52,387 nt of DNA, from contig JAKQWO010000048.1 of NCBI GenBank assembly GCA_029561955.1, forward strand, positions 1 through 52,387, in the 5' to 3' direction. The notes beneath the pieces are model-generated. The model did no database searches and was not told where the DNA came from. It saw nothing but the letters and a program-made list of their open reading frames with translations. Each line of letters starts with the position of its first letter. Position 1 is the first letter of the stretch. Made by a program: the position numbers and the translations under genes. The DNA comes from Candidatus Cloacimonadota bacterium. Its GTDB lineage: Bacteria; Cloacimonadota; Cloacimonadia; Cloacimonadales; Cloacimonadaceae. Below are positions 33,804-43,008 of this stretch, piece after piece.

Positions 33804-35381
33804 TCAGCGTGTATTTCTCTTTTGCACCATTACCAACGAAACCAAAGCCTGCAGTCCGTTAATATCGCACTTTGCGATGCGGGTATTGGGGTCAATAAAG
33901 TCGGGCAAAATCACATCCGCTGGGATAAGGCTTTCCACCAACGCATCTTTATCCTTGCGCAAATCCGCAAAGCGATGCCAGCGTGCGTCATAGATGAAGC
34001 CCTTTGTTTTTCTCATAAACCACTGATACGCCCGGGTGGGTAGGTATTGCTTGTAGTAGACTGGGATGTCAATGTGCTGTCTTGCCTGCACATAGCGTTT
34101 ATAAAACTGGCGTTTGTAGCGGAGATTCACATCCACACTGCGCCAAAACTTGAGTAGTCCTTTATCCCACCAGGGCAGCTCCCAGCCATAGCCGTAGAAT
34201 TCGTAGACTAGGGTGCCGTTAAGGTAGTTTTTGGCTTGATGGTGTTGCCAGACAAACTGTTCCAGAAAGCTGGCTGCTTCTTCACCGCTCATCCGCTCCG
34301 GAAGCTCCAAATATGAGCGGATCTGCTGTTTGATGGGCTGGGAGTATTGTGCAGAATGAGGCCAGAGGCGGTAAATCTTTTTATAGATCACGTTTAGCAC
34401 CGCGTCCCTATCCAAATCATCCTCTTCTACAAATAGGGCAGGGATGATGGTTCCCTGCAAAAAGTCGCCGCTGTGTCCGGGAGTGATGATGGCATCAGGC
34501 TGCAGCACGTTGTTTGCTCTGAGTTGCTTAACAGCCAATATGTCCTGCAAATAGGGTCTGGCACTGATCATGCCACATTTGAAGTGGTAGTCCCTGCACT
34601 CTTCACTGTGATAGGTTTCAAACCAGTCTTTTGCCGTATTTACTACGAAATGATAGGGGATATGCAGGTGGGAGGCTACCGCTTTGGAAATGTGCGCTTC
34701 GCGGTTGCGGGGGCTGCCATAGGAATAGGCGAGGAGATTGTCATAGCCCAGTTTTTTAAGCATCAGGGCAATGAGGCGGGAATCATAGCCTCCGCTTAGA
34801 GGGATGACAATTTGCCTGCCGTCTGCGGATTGGATCAAGTGTTGGATGGCAGTGTGATGCGCTTCATCCAAGAGATCAAACAGAGCAGCTTCGCTCAGCT
34901 TCAGATTTTCAAGCTGAGTGTAGCTGTAGTATTGATGCAAAGAGGCTTGGCTGTTTTCTTTGTTGAGCCTAAGGATGTTGCCGGCTGGAATAATAAAGAC
35001 ATCAGAATAAAGGGTGCGATTGCCGATCAGGTATCCGCTCAGGAGGTATTGGTTTTGCGCATCAGCAGTGATATTTCTTTCTGATGGGATAGCCAAAGCG
35101 TCATCACTGATCACGTTTTTGCCATAATATAGGGGAATGGTGGAAGCGTGATCAACAGCGGCTAAAATCTCATTTTCCAGCTCGATGATGATGGCAAAAT
35201 GTCCGCTTGCTCCATCCAGAATCTGCTCAAGCTCACTTTCGGATTTCACCTTTTCCAAAAGTGAGATCAATTCATGATCCTGAAAAATCCTTCCCGTTTG
35301 ATCCACCAGATGTCCACGACAGTGTATCTGCTTCCCGCTACACCAGTTGGGCGTGTGCCAATCAGCAAGCTGTATCTTCAT
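33804..35381 (-). CDS. Asparagine-synthase-like amidotransferase lacking the glutaminase cysteine
   Basis: 525 aa. The C-terminal synthetase domain has the pyrophosphatase loop SGGYDSR at 196-202 and later ITPGHSGDFLQG. The N-terminal region is a shortened GATase-2-like fold (GHFAIIIELENEILAAVDHASTIPLYYG) but starts MKIQL, without the Cys2 nucleophile. It therefore cannot hydrolyse glutamine in the usual way and may use ammonia or another donor. AsnB-like proteins of this type are frequent in surface-polysaccharide loci. Its start overlaps the stop of the Wzx-like gene by 4 bp, supporting a role in amidating a glycan. Substrate unknown. Confidence 0.85.
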   Translation of the reverse strand: MKIQLADWHTPNWCSGKQIHCRGHLVDQTGRIFQDHELISLLEKVKSESELEQILDGASGHFAIIIELENEILAAVDHASTIPLYYGKNVISDDALAIPSERNITADAQNQYLLSGYLIGNRTLYSDVFIIPAGNILRLNKENSQASLHQYYSYTQLENLKLSEAALFDLLDEAHHTAIQHLIQSADGRQIVIPLSGGYDSRLIALMLKKLGYDNLLAYSYGSPRNREAHISKAVASHLHIPYHFVVNTAKDWFETYHSEECRDYHFKCGMISARPYLQDILAVKQLRANNVLQPDAIITPGHSGDFLQGTIIPALFVEEDDLDRDAVLNVIYKKIYRLWPHSAQYSQPIKQQIRSYLELPERMSGEEAASFLEQFVWQHHQAKNYLNGTLVYEFYGYGWELPWWDKGLLKFWRSVDVNLRYKRQFYKRYVQARQHIDIPVYYKQYLPTRAYQWFMRKTKGFIYDARWHRFADLRKDKDALVESLIPADVILPDFIDPNTRIAKCDINGLQALVSLVMVQKRNTR

Positions 35382-36640
35382 TCTTGTCTCCCTATCAACT
35401 CTTTTAGTTCTGAGACTCTGAGGCAGGTGAGATCAGCAGCCTTGAATTTCTCTTTGCGGATGAGGATGTAGATGTAGGAACAGCCATAGACAAAGTAGGA
35501 AATAGTGGAGGCGATCGCTGCGCCGTTGATCCCCCAAAGCTTGATCATGGGGTAGTTTAGGATGCAGTTAGTCACTAGAGCTGTGAGTGCTACTCTCAGG
35601 TGCACCTGCGGTCTGCCCGAAGTGAAAAAATAGGGTGTTGCAACTCTGGCCAAAGAGGCAAAAACCACTCCGGGAATCAGGATTAGCGTGCTGTAAATGG
35701 CTGCGGTGAAATCCCTTCCATAGACCAAAGGGATGGCAAATGATGCAGGAATGGCTATCAAAGCCAAAGCTATGCAGACATAGAGCGTCAGTTTGAAGGT
35801 CTTGGCCATGATTTCTTCACTGCTGCGTTCACCACAAGGGTTATAGAGCCTGGCTGTGAGGGCAGTTGTGATGCTGCCGGGCACCATAAACATCAGCTCG
35901 CTCAAGGTGACGGAAAGAGTGTAAATCCCGAGCTGAGCGTTGTCTAACATGGCCTTGATGTAAAGCTGGTCAACCCTGAGATGCAGGTGATCAAATGCGG
36001 CTGCCAGAAAGATGATGAATCCGTAGGCATATTCACGCTTGATGAGGCTAAAGTCCCAGCGAAATTTGAGACCTTTTTTAAGACCAAGATGCAAGAGGCT
36101 GGCACTCAAGATCATGGATCCAATCGTAGCCCAATAGAAATATCCTTTATTTAGGATGCCTAAGATGATGATGACTAAGGATTTTATGAGGAAGACGGCG
36201 ATGATGCGCCTATTTGCTTGGCGGATGCGCTCGTTGGCTACATACCAGGAGTGGTTGTTATAGTAAAAAAAGCTGGAAATCACTATGGACAAGCCACCCA
36301 AAACCCAGCTCAGCGGATATTCATGGAGGATGAGCCCAAGCTGCTTCAGCGTCAAAACAATCGCTGAAATGACGAGGAAAATCAGCGTCAAGAAGGTGGT
36401 GTTTACATAGTAGAGGTGGTCTGCGGGTATCTTCTTGCGTTTGTAAAAAAACATCACGGCGTTGTTGAGACCCAAGTGGCCGTAACTGCCTATCATCGTG
36501 AAGACTAAGGTGATGTAGGCAACGTAGCCTTGACCTGAAGGGCCCAAAACCCGAGCGATGAAGATACTGCCGACAAACCCCAGTACCAGATGCAGGATTT
36601 GGTTGATGAGATTGCTGGTGATATTGGCTTTATAGCTCAT
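35378..36640 (-). CDS. Wzx-like polysaccharide flippase (MOP superfamily)
   Basis: 420-aa membrane protein with about 12-14 hydrophobic segments. The N-terminus ITSNLINQILHLVLGFVGSIFIARVLGPSGQGYVAY is typical of RfbX/Wzx oligosaccharide transporters, which flip undecaprenyl-linked repeat units across the inner membrane. The short C-terminal tail (KFKAADLTCLRVSELKELIGRQE) is cytoplasmic. It is coupled to the AsnB-like gene downstream. The start ATG 36640 has no strong ribosome site. Confidence 0.88.
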   Translation of the reverse strand: MSYKANITSNLINQILHLVLGFVGSIFIARVLGPSGQGYVAYITLVFTMIGSYGHLGLNNAVMFFYKRKKIPADHLYYVNTTFLTLIFLVISAIVLTLKQLGLILHEYPLSWVLGGLSIVISSFFYYNNHSWYVANERIRQANRRIIAVFLIKSLVIIILGILNKGYFYWATIGSMILSASLLHLGLKKGLKFRWDFSLIKREYAYGFIIFLAAAFDHLHLRVDQLYIKAMLDNAQLGIYTLSVTLSELMFMVPGSITTALTARLYNPCGERSSEEIMAKTFKLTLYVCIALALIAIPASFAIPLVYGRDFTAAIYSTLILIPGVVFASLARVATPYFFTSGRPQVHLRVALTALVTNCILNYPMIKLWGINGAAIASTISYFVYGCSYIYILIRKEKFKAADLTCLRVSELKELIGRQE

Positions 36641-36774
36641 AAGTCAGTTCTATGGAGATAGCTCAATGAGCTGTGGCATCTGGGAGGTCTGGTTCTGGGG
36701 TAATGTAGTCATTAAAACAGGGCTGATAAGCGATTATCCTGATCAATAAAGAATCGGTATGTGACTTGAGGGGT

Positions 36775-37794
36775 TCATTCAAAGAGATCCGTCTGCACAC
36801 TATTTTGGGAAATGCCAAAGTGGGAATAAGCCTTGTGTGTTGCGCGGCGACCTTGCGGGCTGCGATCCAAAAAGCCCTGTTGCACAAGATAGGGCTCCAG
36901 TATTTCCTCGATCGTGCCTGCATCTTCTCCAATCGCCGTGGCTAAAGTCTTGATGCCGACTGGGCCGCCTCTATAATTCTCTATGATCGTGAGCAGCAAA
37001 CGTTTATCCATCTCATCCAAGCCGGCGTGATCCACTTGCAACATCTCCAATGCCGCATCGGCAATCTCTTTGGTGATGATGCCGTCGCCTTTGATCTGGG
37101 CATAATCCCTCACCCTTCGGAGCAGGCGGTTGGCGATGCGGGGCGTGCCACGTGAACGTTTTGCCATCTCCAAAATGCCCTCTTCATCGGTGGGCATATC
37201 CAGGATGCGTGCACTGCGCTGGATGATCTCACAGATGGAATCGAGGTCGTAATAATCCAGCCTCAAGACGATGCCAAAACGGTCTCGGAGCGGCGGTGTC
37301 AGCAGACCGGCTCTGGTGGTGGCCCCGATCAGTGTAAAGGGCTCCAAATCTATCTTGAGGGTGCGTGCGCTGGGGCCGCTATCCAAGATGATTTCCATTC
37401 TGAAATCCTCGATGGCGGGGTAGATGTATTCCTCGATTGCATGCGAAAGTCTGTGGATTTCATCGATGAAGAGCACTTCGTGGCTTTGGATATTTGTGAG
37501 GATGCCGGCCAAATCGCTGGGCTTTTCCATCACGGGGCCGCTGCTCACGGTGATGTTTACGCCCAATTCTTTGGCGATAATCTGGGCTAAAGTGGTTTTA
37601 CCCAGTCCGGGAGGACCAAAGAGGAGCACGTGATCCAGAGGTTCACGTCTGAGTTTGGCAGCTTGGATGGAGATATCCAAGAGCTGCTTGATGTGGCTTT
37701 GACCGATGAATTCTTTGAGGGTTTTGGGTCTCAAAGCACGGTCAAATTCTTGGTCTTGGATTGTCTCTAAAGGGTCGTTAAAACGTTGTAGCAT
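36775..37794 (-). CDS. ruvB: Holliday junction branch-migration ATPase RuvB
   Basis: 339-aa AAA+ motor of normal length, working with RuvA/RuvC on Holliday junctions. Walker A GPPGLGKT is at 60-67, Walker B FIDEIHRL at about 109-116, sensor 1 GATTRAG, and RFG...LRLDYY. The arginine-rich [15 protein letters not shown] and C-terminal winged helix ([15 protein letters not shown]) are present. It starts 2 bp after the GT2 gene's stop. ruvA and ruvC are not in the window. Confidence 0.98.
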   Translation of the reverse strand: MLQRFNDPLETIQDQEFDRALRPKTLKEFIGQSHIKQLLDISIQAAKLRREPLDHVLLFGPPGLGKTTLAQIIAKELGVNITVSSGPVMEKPSDLAGILTNIQSHEVLFIDEIHRLSHAIEEYIYPAIEDFRMEIILDSGPSARTLKIDLEPFTLIGATTRAGLLTPPLRDRFGIVLRLDYYDLDSICEIIQRSARILDMPTDEEGILEMAKRSRGTPRIANRLLRRVRDYAQIKGDGIITKEIADAALEMLQVDHAGLDEMDKRLLLTIIENYRGGPVGIKTLATAIGEDAGTIEEILEPYLVQQGFLDRSPQGRRATHKAYSHFGISQNSVQTDLFE

Positions 37795-37796
37795 AC

Positions 37797-38513
37797 TTAG
37801 TTAATCTTACCCAAAAGCTTCATAAACTGCAGACGCCACACCATCCAAACTGCTTCCCAGACGATCTGTTTGGACATCTTGGAAACGCCGCCAATCCTCT
37901 CGGTGAAGACGATAGGGACTTCCTTGATCCTGAAGCCTTTCACCCAAGTGCGGAAGTTCATCTCAACCTGGAAGGAGTAGCCGTCGGAGAGGATTTCTCT
38001 CAGGTTGATGCTTTCCAACACCTTGCGGCGGAAACACTTGAAGCCGCCGGTGGGATCTTTGATGGGCATGCGCGTGATGTAGTAAACATATTTGGAGGCA
38101 AAATAGCTGATCAGGAGCCGCCTAAAAGGCCAATTGATGATGTTTACCCCGTGCACGTAGCGGGAGCCGATCACGAGGTCGTTGGTCTTTGCTGCTTCCA
38201 AGAGGCGCGGCAGGTCGTTGGGATTGTGCGAGAAATCTGCGTCCATCTCGAGGATGTATTTATAGCCATTGGCCAAGGCATATTCAAAGCCTTTCACGTA
38301 GGCGGAGCCCAAGCCCAGCTTGCCGCTGCGCTCAATGAGCTTGATCCTGTCGTTGTCTCCCATAACCTTTTTCACCACCTTAGCAGTGCCGTCCGGAGAG
38401 TTGTCGTCAATGATCAGGATGTCGATGATCGGGTCTTGGCTAAGCACGGCAGCTATCATCTTTTCGATGTTTGCGATCTCGTTGTAGGTGGGTATGATGA
38501 CTAAAGCTTTCAT
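37797..38513 (-). CDS. GT2 glycosyltransferase, polyprenol-phosphate mannose synthase-like
   Basis: 238-aa soluble GT-A enzyme resembling dolichol/polyprenol monophosphomannose synthases. IPTYNE at 7-12, [10 protein letters not shown] at 34-43, DAD 91-93 (metal/nucleotide-sugar), [11 protein letters not shown] and [10 protein letters not shown] are family motifs. It has no C-terminal membrane domain. It likely transfers a hexose from a nucleotide sugar to a polyprenyl phosphate. The start overlaps the acyltransferase-like gene by 4 bp. Confidence 0.92.
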   Translation of the reverse strand: MKALVIIPTYNEIANIEKMIAAVLSQDPIIDILIIDDNSPDGTAKVVKKVMGDNDRIKLIERSGKLGLGSAYVKGFEYALANGYKYILEMDADFSHNPNDLPRLLEAAKTNDLVIGSRYVHGVNIINWPFRRLLISYFASKYVYYITRMPIKDPTGGFKCFRRKVLESINLREILSDGYSFQVEMNFRTWVKGFRIKEVPIVFTERIGGVSKMSKQIVWEAVWMVWRLQFMKLLGKIN

Positions 38514-39268
38514 TTCTTCTTGTCCAAATTGTTCTTAAGGAGCTGAGCCTCGGGCACTTCCCTGAAAGGCTTGGCAGGGCTGCCCAGATGGATCATCTCG
38601 GGTTGGGCATCTTTGGTGAGCACCGCTGCGGCTGCGATTGCGGCATCAGGATGCAGTGTTTTGCCAGGTAAAATGGTGGCTGCAGCGCCGATGCGGGAGC
38701 CGGTTTTCATCGTAACGCCCTTGAAATGGTTGAAGCGTTCGGGGTCTCTGGCCATGTAGTTGTCGTTTGAAGTGACTACGCCGGGAGCGATAAAACAGTA
38801 GTCTTCAATCTCGGAATAGGCTGTGATATAACAGTTTGTCTCAAACTTGTTGCGGCTGCCGATGGACACGAAGTTTTCGATCGCCACGTTGCGACCGATG
38901 ATATTTAGATCGCCTATCTTGACGTTTTCGCGGATGGTCGCCAAATCCGCAATCAGATTGCGTTCGCCTATTTCACATTGGCAATAGATGACCACGTTGG
39001 CACCGATCTGGCAGAAAGAGCCGATGATGGCGGGTTTAAGGTCAGTCGGGACTTTGAAGATGCTGCGGGGTGAGGAAAGCGGCTTTTTGCCGATGATCAC
39101 GTTGTCGTCCATTCTCACAGCTTCGCCAATCTGGCTTCCTGCATGGATCACCACGTTGTTGCCAATCAGGCAACCATCTCCGATGACCACGTCTTCCATG
39201 ATCACCACATTGTGGCCTAAGGTCACATTCTTTCCCAGTTTTGCACTGGGGTCTATATAGCTGTTCAT
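38510..39268 (-). CDS. Left-handed beta-helix (hexapeptide repeat) acyltransferase
   Basis: 252 aa, almost entirely hexapeptide repeats (IGDGCLIGNNVVIHAGSQIG...IGANVVIYCQCEIGERNLI...IGRNVAIENFVSIGSRN). The order resembles LpxA/WbpD-type UDP-sugar N- or O-acyltransferases. The extended loop after VITSNDNY-like TSNDNYMARD is typical of sugar acetyltransferases. ATG 39268 was chosen for TGGAGG four nt upstream; ATG 39283 would add five residues. Probably makes a modified nucleotide sugar for surface glycan; acceptor unknown. Confidence 0.82.
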   Translation of the reverse strand: MNSYIDPSAKLGKNVTLGHNVVIMEDVVIGDGCLIGNNVVIHAGSQIGEAVRMDDNVIIGKKPLSSPRSIFKVPTDLKPAIIGSFCQIGANVVIYCQCEIGERNLIADLATIRENVKIGDLNIIGRNVAIENFVSIGSRNKFETNCYITAYSEIEDYCFIAPGVVTSNDNYMARDPERFNHFKGVTMKTGSRIGAAATILPGKTLHPDAAIAAAAVLTKDAQPEMIHLGSPAKPFREVPEAQLLKNNLDKKK

Positions 39269-39356
39269 AAAACCTCCACTCATTGGGTCAACTATTTTAT
39301 GGACAAGAATTAAGGCAAGGAAAAAATGTAACCAAAGCCCAAAAAGGAGTTTTGAC

Positions 39357-40271
39357 TTGCTGAATTACCTTGATTCTTTCCTCAGGCAGCTTGCCCTTGA
39401 AGGCAAATCTGCTCACACCGTAAAGGCTTATCGCACAGATATCTTGCAGCTTTATGATCTGCTGAAATCTCTGAGGCCTGAGCCGGAGGTGGATGTGAGA
39501 AAAATCACTGAGCAACATATCCGCCTCTACACGCGCAAGGTGCACGATAATCATACCTCCAACAGATCAATTTCCCGCAAAACTTCCGCCCTGAACGCCT
39601 TTTTCCTCTATCTGAAGACTCAGGATGTGATCACCCGAAATCCCATGGATAAGATCAAGCGTCCAAAGTTTTCCAAGCCGCTGCCAGCACATTTTAGTCC
39701 CGAAGAGATGGAGCTACTGCTTCAGATTCCAGAAACGGACAATGTCTTCGGCATCCGCAACAAAGCCATGCTTGAGCTGCTCTATTCTTCGGGGTTGCGT
39801 GCTGCAGAGCTTGCCAGCTTGAGGCTGCAGGACATTGAGCTGAAACGGGGCTTGGTGAAGGTAACCGGGAAAGGCAATAAACAGCGCATCGTGCCTGTGG
39901 GGCAGAAGGCTGTAGAGGCCATTAGGGATTATTTAGCCGTGCGGGAAGAGCTAAAGAGCGGGCATAGCGGTGATGTGCTTTTCCTCAGCAAAAGCGGTAA
40001 AGCGCTGGATTCTCGTCAAGTCTACAAGCTCCTGCAGGCTTATATCAGGCTGGTTGCAAATGATAAAGGCTTTTCGCCCCACACTTTGAGGCATAGCTTT
40101 GCCACACATCTGCTTGCCGGTGGGGCAGATTTGCGCGCTATTCAAGAAATGCTGGGGCATAGCAACCTCTCCACCACGGAAGTTTATACACACGTTACCA
40201 TGGAAGAGGTGATGAAGCAATATCAAAAAGCGCATCCCAGAGCCAAAGACGAGATCAAAGATGATGACTAA
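39357..40271 (+). CDS. Tyrosine recombinase of the XerC/XerD type
   Basis: 304 aa. A SAM-like core-binding domain covers about 1-90. The catalytic domain has R148 (SGLRAAEL), K172/K175 (GKGNK), H242/R245 (HTLRH), H268 (GHSN) and nucleophile Y277 (VYTH). This complete set fits Xer chromosome-dimer resolution. The initiator is TTG 39357 with AAGGAG seven to eight nt upstream, as no ATG precedes the conserved N-terminus. XerC versus XerD cannot be decided from sequence alone. No dif-like site was recognised nearby. Confidence 0.92.
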   Translation: MLNYLDSFLRQLALEGKSAHTVKAYRTDILQLYDLLKSLRPEPEVDVRKITEQHIRLYTRKVHDNHTSNRSISRKTSALNAFFLYLKTQDVITRNPMDKIKRPKFSKPLPAHFSPEEMELLLQIPETDNVFGIRNKAMLELLYSSGLRAAELASLRLQDIELKRGLVKVTGKGNKQRIVPVGQKAVEAIRDYLAVREELKSGHSGDVLFLSKSGKALDSRQVYKLLQAYIRLVANDKGFSPHTLRHSFATHLLAGGADLRAIQEMLGHSNLSTTEVYTHVTMEEVMKQYQKAHPRAKDEIKDDD

Positions 40272-40638
40272 GCTGCTGCTGATCCTGCATTCCATTCCAC
40301 TGCTCATCATCTCAGTTCTCATCTTCATCATTCTCAATATCTTGGATGCACATTCCACCTGGCTGGTGATCCGCCCAAATCATTATTTAAGAGAGAGGAA
40401 TCCTGTCGCCCGCTGGGTATTCAAAAAGCTGGGGCTGCCTCGAGGGATCATCATCTTCAAGATCGTGCTTTTCGCCTTCCTCATCCCTGCAGGCATTTAT
40501 TACGCCGCTTGGGAGCCACTCACCCTGAATATCGTGCTCATCATGGCCAATCTCGTCTTCGGCTTGGTGGTGAGGAATAACTATCGTATCTATCGACGGA
40601 TGACATGGCGGGTAACTGTAATATCGGACGACAGTTAG
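40261..40638 (+). CDS. Small DUF5658-like membrane protein
   Basis: 125 aa with about three hydrophobic segments (10-33, 63-80, 88-106). The loop ILDAHSTWLVIRPNHYLRERNPVARW matches the DUF5658 pattern: an Asp-containing helix, then E.NP.. before the next helix. Overlaps the xer gene by 11 bp. Function unknown; the family assignment is tentative. Confidence 0.65.
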   Translation: MMTKLLLILHSIPLLIISVLIFIILNILDAHSTWLVIRPNHYLRERNPVARWVFKKLGLPRGIIIFKIVLFAFLIPAGIYYAAWEPLTLNIVLIMANLVFGLVVRNNYRIYRRMTWRVTVISDDS

Positions 40639-40660
40639 CTGCCTTTTCTTTGAAAAGGAT

Positions 40661-40689
40661 TTGACACATATGACCTTTCCATTTTATGG
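40661..40689 (+). promoter_or_regulatory. Possible sigma-70-like promoter for the nuoE operon
   Basis: TTGACA at 40661-40666, a 17-nt spacer, then TTATGG at 40684-40689. It lies 60 bp upstream of nuoE and just after a small hairpin CCTTTTC-TTT-GAAAAGG (40642-40658). The -10 match is weak. Confidence 0.3.
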
Positions 40690-40751
40690 GATATGGTTAC
40701 TGATAGGAGAAGTGGCTTTTGATATCACCCTATCCTAAAAAGGATGTATAA

Positions 40752-41213
40752 ATGCTTGAAAATACCGATAAACTTGATGCCTTGATCCAGAAGTATCAGG
40801 GTAAGCAAGGCATCTTGATTCCTTTGCTCCAGGAAGCGCAAGAGCTTTATGGGCATATAAATAAAGAGCTGATGCTCTATCTCTCGGCAAAAACTGAGAT
40901 CCCTGCAGCCGAAATCTTCGGCGTGGCCACCTTTTACTCTATGTTCAAGCTCAAAGCGCAGGGGCGCCACGTGATAAAAATCTGCAAGGGAACGGCTTGC
41001 CACGTTTCGGATGTGGATTCCATCAAATTTGCACTCATCGAACAGCTCAAGCTGCTGCCCGGAGAAGACACCACGTCAGATATGCGTTTCACGCTGGTGG
41101 AAGTGGCCTGTTTGGGCTGTTGCAGCTTGGCGCCGGTGATCATGATAGACGATAGAACCTACGGCAAACTTGCTCCTGAAGACATCGTGGGCATTTTGGC
41201 CAAGTATACTTGA
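40752..41213 (+). CDS. NuoE-like 2Fe-2S (thioredoxin-fold) subunit of a soluble NADH-linked oxidoreductase
   Basis: 153 aa. Cluster ligands are C78-x4-C83 (CKGTACHV) and C120-x3-C124 (CLGCC). EIFGVATFYSMFKL is the conserved NuoE/HndA/HydC segment. Passes electrons between flavin and Fe-S centres in complex I-like modules and in bifurcating hydrogenases and formate dehydrogenases. First gene of nuoE-nuoF-nuoG/gltD; the stop is 11 bp before the nuoF start. Confidence 0.94.
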   Translation: MLENTDKLDALIQKYQGKQGILIPLLQEAQELYGHINKELMLYLSAKTEIPAAEIFGVATFYSMFKLKAQGRHVIKICKGTACHVSDVDSIKFALIEQLKLLPGEDTTSDMRFTLVEVACLGCCSLAPVIMIDDRTYGKLAPEDIVGILAKYT

Positions 41214-41224
41214 TTGGGGTAGAT

Positions 41225-42994
41225 ATGCGTGCAATCACAGTGAAAGTGGGTTTGGCGAGTTGTGGCATCGCCGCAGGTGCGGATGCCGTTTATCGCAGAT
41301 TGGAAAGCTATTTGGTAGAAAGCAGCAAGATGGTGCAGCTCAAACGCACCGGCTGTATAGGCATGTGTTTTGAAGAGCCTATCGTGGAGTTTGATGGCGG
41401 TGATTTGGGCAGAGTAACGCTCGGGAAGGTCGATCCCAAGGACGTCATCATGCTCATGGAAGAATATCTCAGCAACAGGATGCCGGAGTCACACCTAATT
41501 CTCGCAGATCAGCATGACGCCAAGCACAATCCGCTGATGAATTCTCAGATGCGCATCGTGCTCAAAAACTGTGGCGTGATCGATCCTCAAAGCATAGATG
41601 AATATGAGGAAACTGGTGGCTATCAAGCCTTGAAACAAGCGCTCTCCATGAGACCTTATGCCGTAATAGACCGCGTGAAAGCCTCCGGTCTGCGCGGCAG
41701 AGGCGGAGCTGGCTTTCCCACCGGACTCAAATGGGACTTTGTCTTTGAACAACCTGGACCCAAGAAATATGTGGTCTGCAATGCGGATGAGGGAGACCCA
41801 GGTGCCTTCATGGATCGCAGTGTGTTGGAAGGCGATCCCCACAGGATCATCGAAGGAATGCTCATCGGCGCCTATGCCATGGGCGCGGATGAAGGCTACA
41901 TCTACTGCCGGGCCGAATATCCACTCGCCATCAAGCATCTTAAAGTAGCCATCCAAGCCGCCATCGAAAAGAACTACCTCGGCTCCAATATCATGGGCAC
42001 AGATTTCAGCTTTACCTTGCATATCAAAGAGGGTGCCGGCGCCTTTGTCTGTGGCGAAGAAACCGCCCTCATGCACTCCATCGAAGGTCAGCGCGGCATG
42101 CCCACCTTGAGGCCGCCCTATCCCGCAGAAAGCGGACTTTGGGGCAAACCCACCAACATCAACAACGTGGAAACTTGGGGCAACATCCCTTGGATCATCA
42201 CAAATGGCCCTCAAGCTTTCAGAGCCATCGGCACTCAGCAATCTCCCGGCACCAAGGTCTTTGCCTTAGCCGGGAAGGTGGCTGGAAGCGGGCTTATCGA
42301 GGTTCCCATGGGCATTTCCATCCGTGACATCATTTACAAGGTGGGCGGCGGCATCAAGAACGGCAAGAAGTTTAAAGCCATCCAGTTGGGAGGCCCCTCC
42401 GGAGGCTGCATTCCTGAGGAATTGCTGGATACGAAGGTGGATTATGACAGCATCAATGCCACCGGAGCCATCATGGGCTCGGGCGGCATGGTGGTGATGG
42501 ATGAAGACACCTGCATGGTAGACGTAGCCAAATACTTCCTCCACTTCACCCAAAACGAGTCCTGCGGCAAATGCACCTTCTGCAGGATAGGCACTCGACG
42601 CATGCTGGAAATCCTCGATCGCATCTCTCAAGGAAAAGGTGAACCTGAGGACATCGAGCGCCTGCAGGAACTTGCTAAAAACATCAATCAGGGCTCCCTA
42701 TGCGGCTTGGGGCAATCTGCTCCCAATCCTGTGCTCACCACATTGCGCTATTTTAGAGAAGAATATGAGGCGCACATCGTCGAGAAAAAGTGCCCCACTC
42801 AGGTCTGTGTGGACTTGATTACCTACACCATAAACAAAGATAAATGTGTGGGATGCCACGTTTGTGCGCTCAGATGTCCCGTAAAGTGCATCAGCGGTAA
42901 GCGCAAGCAGCCCCACGTGATAGACCCCGCTCTGTGCATCAAGTGTGATTCCTGCTACAAGTCTTGCAGGTTTGATGCGGTCGTGAAGGCATAG
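41225..42994 (+). CDS. NuoF-like NADH/FMN-binding subunit with N- and C-terminal ferredoxin domains
   Basis: 589 aa. An N-terminal thioredoxin-like 2Fe-2S domain (residues 1-90, including TGCIGMCFEEP) precedes the NuoF core. The NADH/FMN site has GRGGAGFPTGLKW at about 157 and CNADEGDPGAF, GEETALMHSIEG. The 4Fe-4S site is ESCGKCTFCRIGTRRM at about 444. A C-terminal 2[4Fe-4S] ferredoxin follows (CVGCHVCALRCP and CIKCDSCYKSC). This fused form is typical of HydB/HndC in electron-bifurcating complexes rather than respiratory complex I. ATG 41225 has GGGG upstream and is preferred to TTG 41210. Confidence 0.93.
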   Translation: MRAITVKVGLASCGIAAGADAVYRRLESYLVESSKMVQLKRTGCIGMCFEEPIVEFDGGDLGRVTLGKVDPKDVIMLMEEYLSNRMPESHLILADQHDAKHNPLMNSQMRIVLKNCGVIDPQSIDEYEETGGYQALKQALSMRPYAVIDRVKASGLRGRGGAGFPTGLKWDFVFEQPGPKKYVVCNADEGDPGAFMDRSVLEGDPHRIIEGMLIGAYAMGADEGYIYCRAEYPLAIKHLKVAIQAAIEKNYLGSNIMGTDFSFTLHIKEGAGAFVCGEETALMHSIEGQRGMPTLRPPYPAESGLWGKPTNINNVETWGNIPWIITNGPQAFRAIGTQQSPGTKVFALAGKVAGSGLIEVPMGISIRDIIYKVGGGIKNGKKFKAIQLGGPSGGCIPEELLDTKVDYDSINATGAIMGSGGMVVMDEDTCMVDVAKYFLHFTQNESCGKCTFCRIGTRRMLEILDRISQGKGEPEDIERLQELAKNINQGSLCGLGQSAPNPVLTTLRYFREEYEAHIVEKKCPTQVCVDLITYTINKDKCVGCHVCALRCPVKCISGKRKQPHVIDPALCIKCDSCYKSCRFDAVVKA

Positions 42995-43008
42995 GAGTTT
43001 TTTAAGCT

